A stretch of 64,000 bases of DNA, from contig NZ_NHMP01000010.1 in assembly GCF_002221595.1 (NCBI RefSeq), positions 22,773 through 86,772 of the forward strand, written 5' to 3'. Within the stretch, counting starts at the first letter, position 1. Each line of letters opens with the position of its first letter. Made by a program: the position numbers and the translations under genes. The stretch comes from Turicimonas muris (GTDB lineage Bacteria > Pseudomonadota > Gammaproteobacteria > Burkholderiales > Burkholderiaceae_F). Of the stretch, positions 1 through 8,110 are shown piece by piece. The notes beneath the pieces are model-generated. The model was not told the DNA's origin. It searched no databases and was given only the letters and a program-made list of their open reading frames with translations.

Positions 1-103
1 TGGAATTAGGTTTTTTAAAATGAGGCAAGCTCTTTTTGTTCGTCGTCTAGGAAAAACCTAAACTGTAACAGAGTGTATTCTAGGAGGAAGTGGGGACTTT
101 GAC

Positions 104-121
104 AACAAGCGATTGTCTCAC
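104..121. repeat. Left target-site duplication of the IS1202-like element
   Basis: Eighteen bases, AACAAGCGATTGTCTCAC, are identical to 1814-1831 and directly adjoin the inverted repeat. The target contains the imperfect palindrome ACAAGCGATTGT. Confidence 0.88.
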
Positions 122-214
122 TGTTAAGCCAAGGCGATTTTGAGAGTCAGAAAACAACACGATTTTGAGAGAGCCAATTTTTAAGTGAAAGTCTTGCAAA
201 TTCTGTGGCTTTTA

Positions 215-285
215 ATTGCAATGAAAGGGGGTATTAACTCAGGTAAGCGTAGCGAACCTGAGTTAATACCCCCTTTCATCGCAAT
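215..285. terminator. Very strong hairpin behind the transposase gene
   Basis: Positions 221-244 and 256-279 are perfect 24-bp inverted repeats. The stem continues for five more pairs (215-219 with 281-285) after one mismatch, and the loop is about 11 bases (245-255). It lies inside the IS, just past the transposase stop. There is no clear T-run, so it may block read-through or translation rather than act as a standard intrinsic terminator. Confidence 0.7.
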
Positions 286-289
286 GCGC

Positions 290-1666
290 TTAGTGCTTAT
301 CCTTTTCGCTGTCTTCCTTTATTATCTCTTCAGCAGCCTCGATCACTAGTTCTCTCATGTTTAGTACTTCTCTTACTTTGGCAGCTCGCTTATTAAGCCA
401 CAGTTGTCTTCGTTGATTTTCTTTCGCCATGATTTCGTCGACACGAGCATCAATGGTTTTAGCCGTTTCTGTGTATTCTTCAAATTTAGGACAACCTACC
501 TTAGGAATAATTTTTATGGGTATTACTCTCAATCCCCATAGCATCTCGATCTTTCCATCCGGGTACTCTACGATAGAAACCTCCTTTCCAATCAAGCCAT
601 GACGGTTCTCAACCCCAAGAGCCTGAATGATTTGATTTTTGAAACTACAACTAAGATTTTTAGATAAATGTCGTTCGTGCCAGGTAGCACAGATCCTCTT
701 TAACTCCTCTTCTGTTGCCAAGAGCGGTACATGAGCATCTTCTTGGTAAAAAGGCTTAATTGCAAACTCTTCGTTGTACTCGTTGACAAACTCCTCTATG
801 TGCAAATTAGCGGTGTTAATATCCTTTATGCCTCGGAGCTTGAACTCTTTAGGCCAACGTCCTTGCAAAGTTTGATTTAGGCGTTCAATCCTTCCTTTTG
901 CTTCGGGAGTTTTTGCATAGATGTACTCAATTCCAAGCATATTGCAGATGCGTTGGTACTGAGTTCCGTCTTGGTCTTCAGAGGTTAGTGGCCCCGAGGT
1001 CGTCGGTTTAAAAATGCTGTGTCTATCGCTATAGAAAGCCGCTGGTATGCCGTATTTAAAGACATGCCCCATAATGAGCTCTCGATAGGCCTCTCCTACT
1101 TCTGTAGGCCGCAGGCACGCCGCAGTAATGGTTCCTGTTGCATCATCAATAAAGGCGTGAACGACACAAAAAGGCTCATCCTCTCCGAACCAACGATGTC
1201 GGGATCCATCAATTTGGATCAATTCTCCGAACCGGCTGCGACGTCGACGTAATGGATGGCCTTTACTCTCTGCTTTCTTTTCTCTGGGATAAAGTTCAAG
1301 AAGACGTTGCCGGATAAATTCTTCGGATACTTCAATTTGTTCGCAATTCTTCAGGTATTTCCTTGCCAAAGCAGCTTGGAAGCCAGCGTACTTGGTTTGG
1401 AGCAAGTTGTCTATTCTTTCTCTTAGGTCCTTGTCCAGTTTGTTTACAGGTGAACGCCCCCGATTACCATGTTCTAAGCCTTCGGCTCCTTGTAATGAAA
1501 ACTTGTTTAACTTCCTGAAAAAGGTTGACTCAGGCATTTTTAACTGAGTCAGTGCTTGCTTACAGGTGATCAGCCCGGCTCGGTACTCAGTAAATACAGC
1601 AACCAGTTCATTAATCGAGGGATGCTTAACGTTCTTTTTTGACCATTTAAAACCTCTAAAAAGCAC
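290..1666 (-). CDS. ISNCY/IS1202-group DDE transposase
   Basis: A 458-residue transposase. An N-terminal helix-turn-helix region (about residues 15-75, like the IS481/IS3 recognition domain) precedes an rve-type integrase core. The catalytic acidic triad is recognisable as D in QIDGSRH, D in YSDRHSIF and E in KGRIERLNQTLQ. The C-terminal third (after about 330) fits the extra domain of ISNCY transposases. The frame is uninterrupted and fills most of the element, so it is probably active. The stop codon is followed at once by a 24-bp perfect hairpin, which probably ends the transcript. The far N-terminal start is uncertain by a few codons. Confidence 0.88.
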   Translation of the reverse strand: MLFRGFKWSKKNVKHPSINELVAVFTEYRAGLITCKQALTQLKMPESTFFRKLNKFSLQGAEGLEHGNRGRSPVNKLDKDLRERIDNLLQTKYAGFQAALARKYLKNCEQIEVSEEFIRQRLLELYPREKKAESKGHPLRRRRSRFGELIQIDGSRHRWFGEDEPFCVVHAFIDDATGTITAACLRPTEVGEAYRELIMGHVFKYGIPAAFYSDRHSIFKPTTSGPLTSEDQDGTQYQRICNMLGIEYIYAKTPEAKGRIERLNQTLQGRWPKEFKLRGIKDINTANLHIEEFVNEYNEEFAIKPFYQEDAHVPLLATEEELKRICATWHERHLSKNLSCSFKNQIIQALGVENRHGLIGKEVSIVEYPDGKIEMLWGLRVIPIKIIPKVGCPKFEEYTETAKTIDARVDEIMAKENQRRQLWLNKRAAKVREVLNMRELVIEAAEEIIKEDSEKDKH

Positions 1667-1699
1667 AAGAATAAGTCAATAAAGACCGCCTAACTCCCA

Positions 1700-1813
1700 T
1701 TTTCGCTTTGGTAAAACTCCCAATTTCGCCCTGGAATAAGCTCTCAGAATCGCCTAGGAAACTACTCTCAAAATCCCGTAGGAAGTTACTCTCAATTTCC
1801 CTTTTGCTTAACA
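1700..1813 (-). repeat. Subterminal repeat array at the right IS end
   Basis: Read on the minus strand, the 110 bases inside the right end contain five tandem units of about 24 bp (24, 24, 24, 23, then a shorter one). Each holds a core of the form GSGAWWNTGRGAG. The left end has two similar cores (about 133-145 and 156-169). Such iterated, unequal arrays at the two ends usually mark transposase-binding sites. The function is inferred. Confidence 0.75.
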
Positions 1814-1831
1814 AACAAGCGATTGTCTCAC
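1814..1831. repeat. Right target-site duplication of the IS1202-like element
   Basis: Exact copy of 104-121, starting at the base after the right inverted repeat. The perfect identity suggests a recent insertion. Confidence 0.88.
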
Positions 1832-1959
1832 CATTCAGACTAGAAGGCGTGTTTAGCTTATTTGTCGAGAAACCTCAGTCCTTTCGAGTGAAGGTTTCTC
1901 GGCGAATGAGCTAAATAGAATTTTTCAAAAAAATTCTATTTTCTTGAACTCAGGCATCC
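1832..1959. terminator. Inverted repeats between the IS and queH
   Basis: Two stem-loops fill this space. One is an imperfect long repeat, 1852-1875 against 1892-1915. The other is the AT-rich hairpin 1916-1938 (TAGAATTTTT / AAAAATTCTA). The second lies 20 bp past the queH stop on the minus strand and is the likely queH terminator. No ORF is convincing here. Confidence 0.5.
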
Positions 1960-2571
1960 TCAAGACTGCTCTGAGCAGGAACTCTTCTTGACTGCCAAGT
2001 GCCTCATCGAGAACTCGCAGCCACAGTACTGTTGATTATAAAAATCGTATTGTTTCAGCAGAATATTTCTTCTTTCTTGAAGACCTCCTTTGCGCCAGTT
2101 CATTTGGAAGTATTGAACTTCGGATACTTTTTCAACGGCATAAGCAGCAGCTTCATCTATTTGATCTTGTCGTTTCCAACGAGAGCCCGCAAGAGTTGTT
2201 GTAAAAGCTTCAATATTATGCTCCCGAGCGCATAAAGCCGTCGCTGATAAACGATGTTTGAAGCATGCTAAACATCTCCGGCCTCTTTCAGGTTCGTCTT
2301 CTAAACCCTTGACAGCTTCTCTCCATCGAAGATGATCGTAGTCGCCTTCTATGTACGGAATATTTTCCTGCTGGCAAAAGCGAACTAATTCATCTTTTCT
2401 TTTGAGATACTCTTCATCCGGAAAAATATTAGGGTTATAGAAAAAAACAGTGGTCGGTACCTTCTTCTCTCTGAGCCACTCTAAAATAGCCGACGAACAA
2501 GGTGCGCAGCAGCTGTGCAGCAAGAGGGATTTCGGTAAAGTTAAACTTTTGTCGGATGGACTTAGCAGCAT
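1960..2571 (-). CDS. queH: Epoxyqueuosine reductase QueH
   Basis: QueH reduces epoxyqueuosine to queuosine in tRNA with a wobble GUN anticodon, replacing the unrelated cobalamin enzyme QueG. The diagnostic cysteines are present: HSCCAPC near the start, RRCLACF in the middle and YCGCEFS near the C-terminus, as expected for the 4Fe-4S and adjacent mononuclear iron site of this family (DUF208). An upstream TTG would add 12 residues, but those codons form a hairpin followed by seven T (2572-2602 on the minus strand). I therefore prefer the ATG at 2571, although no clear ribosome binding site precedes it. The gene follows an orphan HTH gene on the same strand. Confidence 0.9.
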   Translation of the reverse strand: MLLSPSDKSLTLPKSLLLHSCCAPCSSAILEWLREKKVPTTVFFYNPNIFPDEEYLKRKDELVRFCQQENIPYIEGDYDHLRWREAVKGLEDEPERGRRCLACFKHRLSATALCAREHNIEAFTTTLAGSRWKRQDQIDEAAAYAVEKVSEVQYFQMNWRKGGLQERRNILLKQYDFYNQQYCGCEFSMRHLAVKKSSCSEQS

Positions 2572-2602
2572 AAAAAAATAGACGATCAACGAGTGATCGT
2601 CT
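2572..2602 (-). terminator. Intrinsic terminator or attenuator in front of queH
   Basis: On the minus strand AGACGATCA-CTCGT-TGATCGTCT forms a perfect 9-bp stem with a 5-base loop, followed by A and seven T, then the queH ATG. It separates the HTH gene from queH. It either ends the HTH transcript or controls queH by attenuation. Confidence 0.65.
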
Positions 2603-2624
2603 TTCAAGTGTTGAAAAGATCTGG

Positions 2625-3008
2625 TTAGTTAATCGTGGACTGAGCCTTGGCTTCCAATTCTTCTTTGTTTGCACGGTGAATCCATTGAAGAACTGTTGCT
2701 CGATTAACTTTCGTCAGTTGAGAAATCTGGTTATAGGATTTACCTTCTTCTCTTCTAAGACGAAGTACAGTGGCTTTTTGCTCTGCTGTATAAACTTGTT
2801 GTCTGGCGCCGCGTTCGGCTCTAAATGTGCCGATAAGGTAGCTACGGTGCCAATCACGAGCTGTATAAACAGGAATATTCAAAGTCTTTGCGCAATTTTT
2901 ATAGCTGCCGCCATTCCTGAAAATTTCAAGTGCTTTTTGACGAGTCTCGAAAGAGTGACGAGGTAACTGTTTACGTACTGCCGGATCCTTTTTTTCAGTG
3001 TTTGCCAT
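2625..3008 (-). CDS. Orphan transposase-like double helix-turn-helix protein
   Basis: A 127-residue, basic protein with two helix-turn-helix segments: about residues 18-56 (SFETRQKALEIFRNGGSYKN onward, resembling IS3-type OrfA/HTH_28) and about 71-112 (YTAEQKATVLRLRREEGKSY onward). There is no DDE catalytic domain and no IS ends were seen. It may be a domesticated DNA-binding protein or a remnant of an element. A terminator-like hairpin separates it from queH downstream. No function can be assigned beyond DNA binding. Confidence 0.6.
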   Translation of the reverse strand: MANTEKKDPAVRKQLPRHSFETRQKALEIFRNGGSYKNCAKTLNIPVYTARDWHRSYLIGTFRAERGARQQVYTAEQKATVLRLRREEGKSYNQISQLTKVNRATVLQWIHRANKEELEAKAQSTIN

Positions 3009-3334
3009 CTTGCTTAACCCTTTGTTCAGATGTCTTTCAAAACAATTATAATAGATAATATGCTAAATAATTACATTCGTTTTGAATAATAATAGCAAAT
3101 AATCATGTGGCATTTAATTAGTGGTTATAACCTCACTGCCCCATGAAAAGTCCCTAACAAGAGTGATCTTTATAGAAAAACATCTTATTCTTTAATAGGT
3201 TGCAAGAAAATAGAGTAGGGTATTTTGGTTAACTAGTTTGAGTAGCTAGATTTAAAACTTTTTCTAAAAAACCCCTTTTTTCATTTTTATTTTGTACGAT
3301 CTGAACGTCTTTCTGATAAAAAAGGAGCCTTAAT
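3009..3334. other. AT-rich divergent promoter region
   Basis: This 326-bp gap lies between the divergent HTH gene and yggS. It is AT-rich, with many TATAAT-like stretches near 3046-3062, and ends with the yggS ribosome binding site AAAGGAG at 3321-3327. No ORF, RNA or repeat is convincing. Confidence 0.4.
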
Positions 3335-4057
3335 TTGTCTGAATTGAAACCTGGTCTTTGTTCTCGTTTTACAGAAATTAAGAACAAGTTGAAAGAAGCC
3401 GAAAAATCTGTCGACAGAAAAGAGGGTTCTGTTGAACTGCTTCCGGTCTCCAAAACCTTCGGGATAGAAGCTATTATCGAAGGGGTAAAGTGCGGAATGA
3501 CTTCTTTCGGCGAGAATTATGTTCAAGAAGGCTGTTCTAAAATTGATCTTTGCCGAAATTTGTTTCCTAACAATAGTCTTACCTGGCACCTTATTGGGCC
3601 TCTTCAATCCAATAAGACGAGGCTCGTTGCAGAAAGATTTGATTGGGTTCAAACAATCGACCGTGTAAAAATTGCACAGAGATTATCAGATCAGCGTCCT
3701 GCCGAGATGCGTCCCTTAAATGTACTTATCGAGGTCAATATTTCAAACCAGGAGAGCAAGAGCGGTGTGGCTCCTGAGCAAGTTAGAGCTTTGGCAGATG
3801 AACTCTTAAAGATGCCGAACTTGAAATTGAGAGGCTTGATGTGCATTCCGGAGCCGGGCGAAACTCCTGAAGAAAAGCTGATTCCTCTGAGAGCCATGAA
3901 AACTCTGTTCGACAGGCTCAAGGAAGAAGGCTACGAATTCGATACCCTGTCGATGGGCATGTCAGGAGACATGGCTGAAGCTGTTCAAGCCGGATCCACG
4001 ATGGTTAGAGTAGGGACCGCGATTTTCGGTCCAAGACAATACACAACACAAGGTTAA
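3335..4057 (+). CDS. yggS: YggS/PipY-family pyridoxal phosphate homeostasis protein
   Basis: A cytosolic PLP-binding protein that buffers the free cofactor pool; no enzymatic reaction is established for the family. The 240 residues match the family length. The PLP lysine is K40 in LLPVSKTF, and the family signatures FGENYVQE, WHLIGPLQSNK and LSMGMSGDMAEAV are all present. Translation starts at TTG with AAAGGAG eight bases upstream. The stop is three bases before proC, a classic yggS-proC arrangement that implies one transcript. Confidence 0.94.
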   Translation: MSELKPGLCSRFTEIKNKLKEAEKSVDRKEGSVELLPVSKTFGIEAIIEGVKCGMTSFGENYVQEGCSKIDLCRNLFPNNSLTWHLIGPLQSNKTRLVAERFDWVQTIDRVKIAQRLSDQRPAEMRPLNVLIEVNISNQESKSGVAPEQVRALADELLKMPNLKLRGLMCIPEPGETPEEKLIPLRAMKTLFDRLKEEGYEFDTLSMGMSGDMAEAVQAGSTMVRVGTAIFGPRQYTTQG

Positions 4058-4060
4058 AAA

Positions 4061-4891
4061 ATGACAGGCAGAAAAGTTGCTTTTATTGGCGGAGGCAATA
4101 TGGCTTCCGCCATTATTTCTCGCATGGTTTCCACTTGGGATAATCCCGCTTGCATTCATGTTGCGGATAAGAATTTCGAAAAGCTTGAAAATCTACATAA
4201 AGAGTTCAACGTTACAACACATCAGGAAACCGGAGAATGGCTTTCTGAAATGGATTGTGTCGTTTTGGCGGTCAAGCCTCAGCAGCTTCCGGAGGTATTG
4301 ATTCAAAACAAAGAGTTCTTGAAAGATACGTTCGTCCTCTCCATAGCAGCCGGCGTTAAGACCAAAGATATTGAAAAGCTTTTGGGTCAGAACAGAATCT
4401 GCCGCGTGATGCCTAATACTCCTGTCAGGGAAGGATTGGGTGTATGCGGGATTTTTATGGTTTCCAAAGAGGAAAAGGATAAAGAAACCGTTGAGGCAAT
4501 TCTTAAACCGACAGGTTTGTTAATTTGGTGCACCACAGAATCCATGATCGATTCTCTCACAGCGGTAAGCGGTTCAGGTCCTGCCTATGTTTTCCTTTTC
4601 TTAGCTGCATTGGAGAAAGCTGCATTGGAATTCGGTTTCACTGCGCAAGAAGCTCACGACATGGCGGTTTATACCATCCTTGGTTCTTCAACGTTAGCAC
4701 TTAAGAGCGATGAAACTTTTACATCCCTCTGTAAGAAAGTTCAAAGCAAAGGCGGAACAACAATAGAAGCGACAAAGGTCATCGAAGGCAGCGGTTTTGC
4801 AGATATGATGCTGAGAGCTATGGAAGCTTGTCGTACCCGTGCTATTGAACTTGGCGATGAATTCAGTAAGAAAGTAGAAAAAGCTGAATAA
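4061..4891 (+). CDS. proC: Pyrroline-5-carboxylate reductase
   Basis: Catalyses the last step of proline synthesis, NAD(P)H-dependent reduction of 1-pyrroline-5-carboxylate. The 276-residue protein has the N-terminal Rossmann motif FIGGGNMA, the central RVMPNTP segment and the C-terminal dimerisation signature with SGSGPAYVF and KGGTTIEA. It directly follows yggS and is ended by a clear terminator at 4926. Confidence 0.95.
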   Translation: MTGRKVAFIGGGNMASAIISRMVSTWDNPACIHVADKNFEKLENLHKEFNVTTHQETGEWLSEMDCVVLAVKPQQLPEVLIQNKEFLKDTFVLSIAAGVKTKDIEKLLGQNRICRVMPNTPVREGLGVCGIFMVSKEEKDKETVEAILKPTGLLIWCTTESMIDSLTAVSGSGPAYVFLFLAALEKAALEFGFTAQEAHDMAVYTILGSSTLALKSDETFTSLCKKVQSKGGTTIEATKVIEGSGFADMMLRAMEACRTRAIELGDEFSKKVEKAE

Positions 4892-4925
4892 GCTACAGAA
4901 GAGATTTTTCCTATTTTCAAAATAA

Positions 4926-4964
4926 AAGACGCTGGGATTATCTTGATCTCAGCGTCTTAATTAT
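4926..4964 (+). terminator. Terminator after yggS-proC
   Basis: AAGACGCTGGGA (4926-4937) pairs with TCTCAGCGTCTT (4947-4958), followed by TAATTATT. It lies between convergent proC and oxyR and may serve both strands. Confidence 0.8.
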
Positions 4965-4979
4965 TACGTTGTTAATTTT

Positions 4980-5936
4980 CTAATAACCGTCTCGAGAAAG
5001 AGAATGTGGTTCAAAAGGAAGATGATGGATGCCCTCGAGTTTGATATGAGAGCAAGTTTCTGCTATGCGCTGTACGGCTCTTACGCGAGGGAAGCTCTTT
5101 CTCCACAAGATAGCGACAAGTCGGGTAGGGACTGGCTTTTTAAATTCGACATATTTGGTTAGTTGATCACCTACGTCATAATTTTTAGCACTGGCAGGGA
5201 ACACCGACACGCCTAGTCCGCTGGAGACCATGTATCGAAGGGTAGACAGAGTTGAACCTTCCATAAAGTGGAGATGTGAATTCGGATTAGGCTCATTCTT
5301 TAAAGAATCCGGGCATACCTTAAGAACTTGATCTCGGAAGCAGTTCCCTTGGGCCAGAATCAGCATCTTTTCCTCAATTAATTCTTTGGATTCAATTTCT
5401 GTTTTTGCTGCTAATGGGTGCTTGGCCGGAACAAGAGCGACGAACTCTTCCTCGTAGAGATAACTGCATGACAAAGTTTCGTCATAAATTGGAAGAGCAC
5501 AAATTACAACATCTAAAAGACCGCTCTTTAATTTCTGAATCAGATCGGTTGTGTAACCCTCATTGATGATCAACGGCATCTGAGGAGTTCTTTCAATGGA
5601 TCTTTTAATGAGTTCAGGAAGAAGATAGGGGCTTACTGTGTAGATAACTCCCATGCGGATCGGGCCGTTTAAAGGATCGCTTTCTTCCAATGGAATCTGA
5701 CGGATTTTCTTAGCTTCCTCCAAAACAACCTTGGCTTGTTCAATTATTCTTTGACCAATAGGAGTCAAAGAAATTTCAGTATTTTTTCTCTCAAAAATTT
5801 GAACGCCAAGGTCTTGTTCCAGTTTTTTAATAGCAACCGAAAGAGAAGGCTGTGAAATCTGGCATTTCTCGGCTGCTTTGCCGAAGTGCCGAAGCTGAGC
5901 AACAGCAATGGCATATTTCAACTCATTTAAGGTCAA
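4980..5936 (-). CDS. oxyR: Hydrogen peroxide sensor OxyR (LysR family)
   Basis: A LysR-type regulator of 318 residues with the N-terminal winged HTH (TLNELKYAIAVAQLRHFGKA) and an effector domain. The redox pair falls exactly at C199 and C208, in the OxyR signature GNCFRDQ...C, so oxidation to a disulfide by peroxide is expected. It starts at TTG behind AAGGAGA and lies 14 bp after recG, the common recG-oxyR order of betaproteobacteria. Likely targets in the window include the peroxiredoxin at 42.2 kb, but no binding site was verified. Confidence 0.93.
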   Translation of the reverse strand: MTLNELKYAIAVAQLRHFGKAAEKCQISQPSLSVAIKKLEQDLGVQIFERKNTEISLTPIGQRIIEQAKVVLEEAKKIRQIPLEESDPLNGPIRMGVIYTVSPYLLPELIKRSIERTPQMPLIINEGYTTDLIQKLKSGLLDVVICALPIYDETLSCSYLYEEEFVALVPAKHPLAAKTEIESKELIEEKMLILAQGNCFRDQVLKVCPDSLKNEPNPNSHLHFMEGSTLSTLRYMVSSGLGVSVFPASAKNYDVGDQLTKYVEFKKPVPTRLVAILWRKSFPRVRAVQRIAETCSHIKLEGIHHLPFEPHSLSRDGY

Positions 5937-5950
5937 TTATTTCTCCTTAC

Positions 5951-8110
5951 TCATGCTTCTAAATACTTTTCTTTGCTTTCAAACCATCGGGAGGCATGAG
6001 TTTCTGCTCTTGCATCATTGGACGAAATCCATTTTATTGCAAGTTCTTTTGCTTTATCGACTAATTCGGAATCTTGGTCGAAGTTGGCAAATCTTAGAAG
6101 AGGGACGCCGGATTGTCTAGAACCAAGAAACTCACCGGGTCCGCGAAGTTCTAAGTCTTTTTTAGCGATAACAAAGCCATCCGTAGTTTCGCGAAAGATC
6201 TTTAACCGCTGTTTCCCTTCCTGAGAAAGTTTATCTCCGAAAAGTGCTATGCAATAACTGGCTTTGCTTCCTCGGCCGACTCGACCTCTGAGCTGGTGCA
6301 ATTGAGAAAGCCCGAATCTTTCGCTATGTTCAATGACCATGATGGTTGCATTTGGAACATCGACACCAACTTCAATGACAGTTGTTGAAACTAACAGGGA
6401 CGTTTTTCCGGATTTGAACCGCTCCATAATCTCATTTTTTTCCTCTGAGGTCATTTTGCCATGCAGTAGTTCAACCTTAAATTCCGTGAGAGACTGTTTT
6501 AGTTCTTCAAAAGAAATTGTTGCTGCCGTGAGATCAAGCTTCTCGCTTTCTTCAATCAAGGGACAAACCCAATAAGCTTGTCTCCCGTTTCTTAATTCTT
6601 GACGGACACTCTCAATAATTTCTTGTTTTCTTTCTAATTTGAATGTCTTGGTATTGATAGGAGTTCGCCCCGGAGGAAGCTCATCAATGACCGAAATATC
6701 AATGTCCGAAAGATAACTCATGGCTAATGTTCGGGGAATAGGAGTGGCCGACAGCATAAGAAGATGAGGCATTAAGCCCGATGCCCCCAGAGCTCTTAAA
6801 GCCAGCCGTTGTTCAACTCCAAATCTATGCTGCTCGTCAACAATGGCCAAACCAAGATTTTTATACTGAACTGCATCCTGTATCAGCGCATGAGTGCCCA
6901 CGACAATGTCTGCGTCGGACGCAATCCTCTCTAAAGCTTCTCTTTTTTCTTTTGCTTTGAGTTTGCCTGTTAGCCAGACCACTTTAACGTCAAAGGGCTT
7001 CAGCCACTCTAAAATCTTTTTGAAATGCTGTTCAGCCAAAATTTCTGTCGGTGCCATCAGAGCAGCCTGGTATCCGTTATCGATGGTTAGGGCTGCGCTC
7101 ATGGCGGCGATAATTGTTTTACCGCTTCCAACATCCCCTTGAACAAGCCGGTTCATGGGAATAGGACCTTTCATTGACTTTACAATCTCTTTCCACACCT
7201 TTACTTGAGCTTTGGTGAGTTTAAAAGGCAATGAACGGTAAAGTTTTCCTGTCAATGATCTTTCTTTGTCCTCTGGCGGGACAATTTCCGGCGCTTTAAG
7301 AGCTTCTCGTCTTTTGCGGGAAAGGGTTAGCATGATTTGCTGAGCCAGCAGCTCATCAAATTTCAGTCTCTTCCAACCGGGTGACGTTTTCATCTGAAGT
7401 TCTTCTAAATTTGCATCCGGGGCTGGATAGTGAATGGACTCGATGGCTTTACGCAGAGGAGGAAGATTCAATTCTCTTAGCTCTTCTGCATTTAAAAGAT
7501 CAATAATATCTACGTTTAAAAGTGCTGTTTGAATTCTTTTTCTTAGCCAAGGCTGTGTGATTCCTTCTCCGGCCGGATATACGGGCGTTAAGGATTTATC
7601 CAATTCTCGAGTGGGTCTCGATATTTTAGATTTCGGATGGATTATTTCTAACCCGTCTCCTTTCCAGGCACTTTTTACCTTACCGAAAAGAAGAATTTTG
7701 TTTCCCGGTTTGAAGGTATCTTTGACAGAGGGGAAATATTTAAAAAATTTAACTTGAATTGAGCCGGTCTCGTCTTCAACGACGGCTTCAAATCGTTTAG
7801 CGAAGACTTGTTCGTGAGAATCTGTGACTACACCTTCGATTAACACGGTCTGCTCAGGCTGTGCATCTGCAATAGAAGTAATTTGAGTTTTGTCTTCATA
7901 GCGTAGGGGCAGATGAAGAACAAAATCCCATTCACGAGATAAACCTATTTTCTCCAGACGTTCTTTTATAGGAGCGCGTTTTTTTCTAACAGGTTTTTCT
8001 ACTTTTTCAGATTGGGAAGCTGGTGAAGATGTGAGCACTTCAAAAATCTCTCTTTTTAGTGCCCACATTGTAGTGGAAGTCTGATTTTTACGGTAATGGT
8101 ATTCAACCAA
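5951..8110 (-). CDS. recG: ATP-dependent DNA helicase RecG
   Basis: RecG regresses stalled replication forks and processes branched DNA. The 719-residue protein has the N-terminal wedge/OB region (EGVVTDSHEQ and following), Walker A GDVGSGKT, the DEQH box in IVDEQHRFG, and the C-terminal HQLRGRVGRG motif followed by the TRG region. The start codon is TTG and overlaps the end of the upstream GntR gene by 8 bp, which suggests translational coupling. A later ATG at 8068 is possible but has no better binding site. Confidence 0.94.
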   Translation of the reverse strand: MVEYHYRKNQTSTTMWALKREIFEVLTSSPASQSEKVEKPVRKKRAPIKERLEKIGLSREWDFVLHLPLRYEDKTQITSIADAQPEQTVLIEGVVTDSHEQVFAKRFEAVVEDETGSIQVKFFKYFPSVKDTFKPGNKILLFGKVKSAWKGDGLEIIHPKSKISRPTRELDKSLTPVYPAGEGITQPWLRKRIQTALLNVDIIDLLNAEELRELNLPPLRKAIESIHYPAPDANLEELQMKTSPGWKRLKFDELLAQQIMLTLSRKRREALKAPEIVPPEDKERSLTGKLYRSLPFKLTKAQVKVWKEIVKSMKGPIPMNRLVQGDVGSGKTIIAAMSAALTIDNGYQAALMAPTEILAEQHFKKILEWLKPFDVKVVWLTGKLKAKEKREALERIASDADIVVGTHALIQDAVQYKNLGLAIVDEQHRFGVEQRLALRALGASGLMPHLLMLSATPIPRTLAMSYLSDIDISVIDELPPGRTPINTKTFKLERKQEIIESVRQELRNGRQAYWVCPLIEESEKLDLTAATISFEELKQSLTEFKVELLHGKMTSEEKNEIMERFKSGKTSLLVSTTVIEVGVDVPNATIMVIEHSERFGLSQLHQLRGRVGRGSKASYCIALFGDKLSQEGKQRLKIFRETTDGFVIAKKDLELRGPGEFLGSRQSGVPLLRFANFDQDSELVDKAKELAIKWISSNDARAETHASRWFESKEKYLEA

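Larger units (their letters stand above)
122..1813 (-). mobile_element. Complete ISNCY/IS1202-like insertion sequence, 1,692 bp
   Basis: Both ends can be placed to the base. The left end reads TGTTAAGCCAAGGCGATTTT from position 122, and the complement of the right end reads TGTTAAGCAAAAGGGAAATT from 1813, an imperfect terminal inverted repeat that continues into TTGAGAGT on both sides. An 18-bp direct repeat, AACAAGCGATTGTCTCAC, abuts each end (104-121 and 1814-1831). Long target duplications are known for the IS1202 group. The element carries one transposase gene on the minus strand, subterminal repeat arrays, and a strong hairpin after the transposase stop codon. It looks intact and recent because the duplication is perfect. 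Family assignment rests on the transposase sequence and the long duplication. Confidence 0.9.

Noticed and set aside
6..62. Inverted repeat TTAGGTTTTT ... AAAAACCTAA at the window start
   Set aside because: Arms are short, AT-rich and separated by 37 bases; the context to the left is missing.
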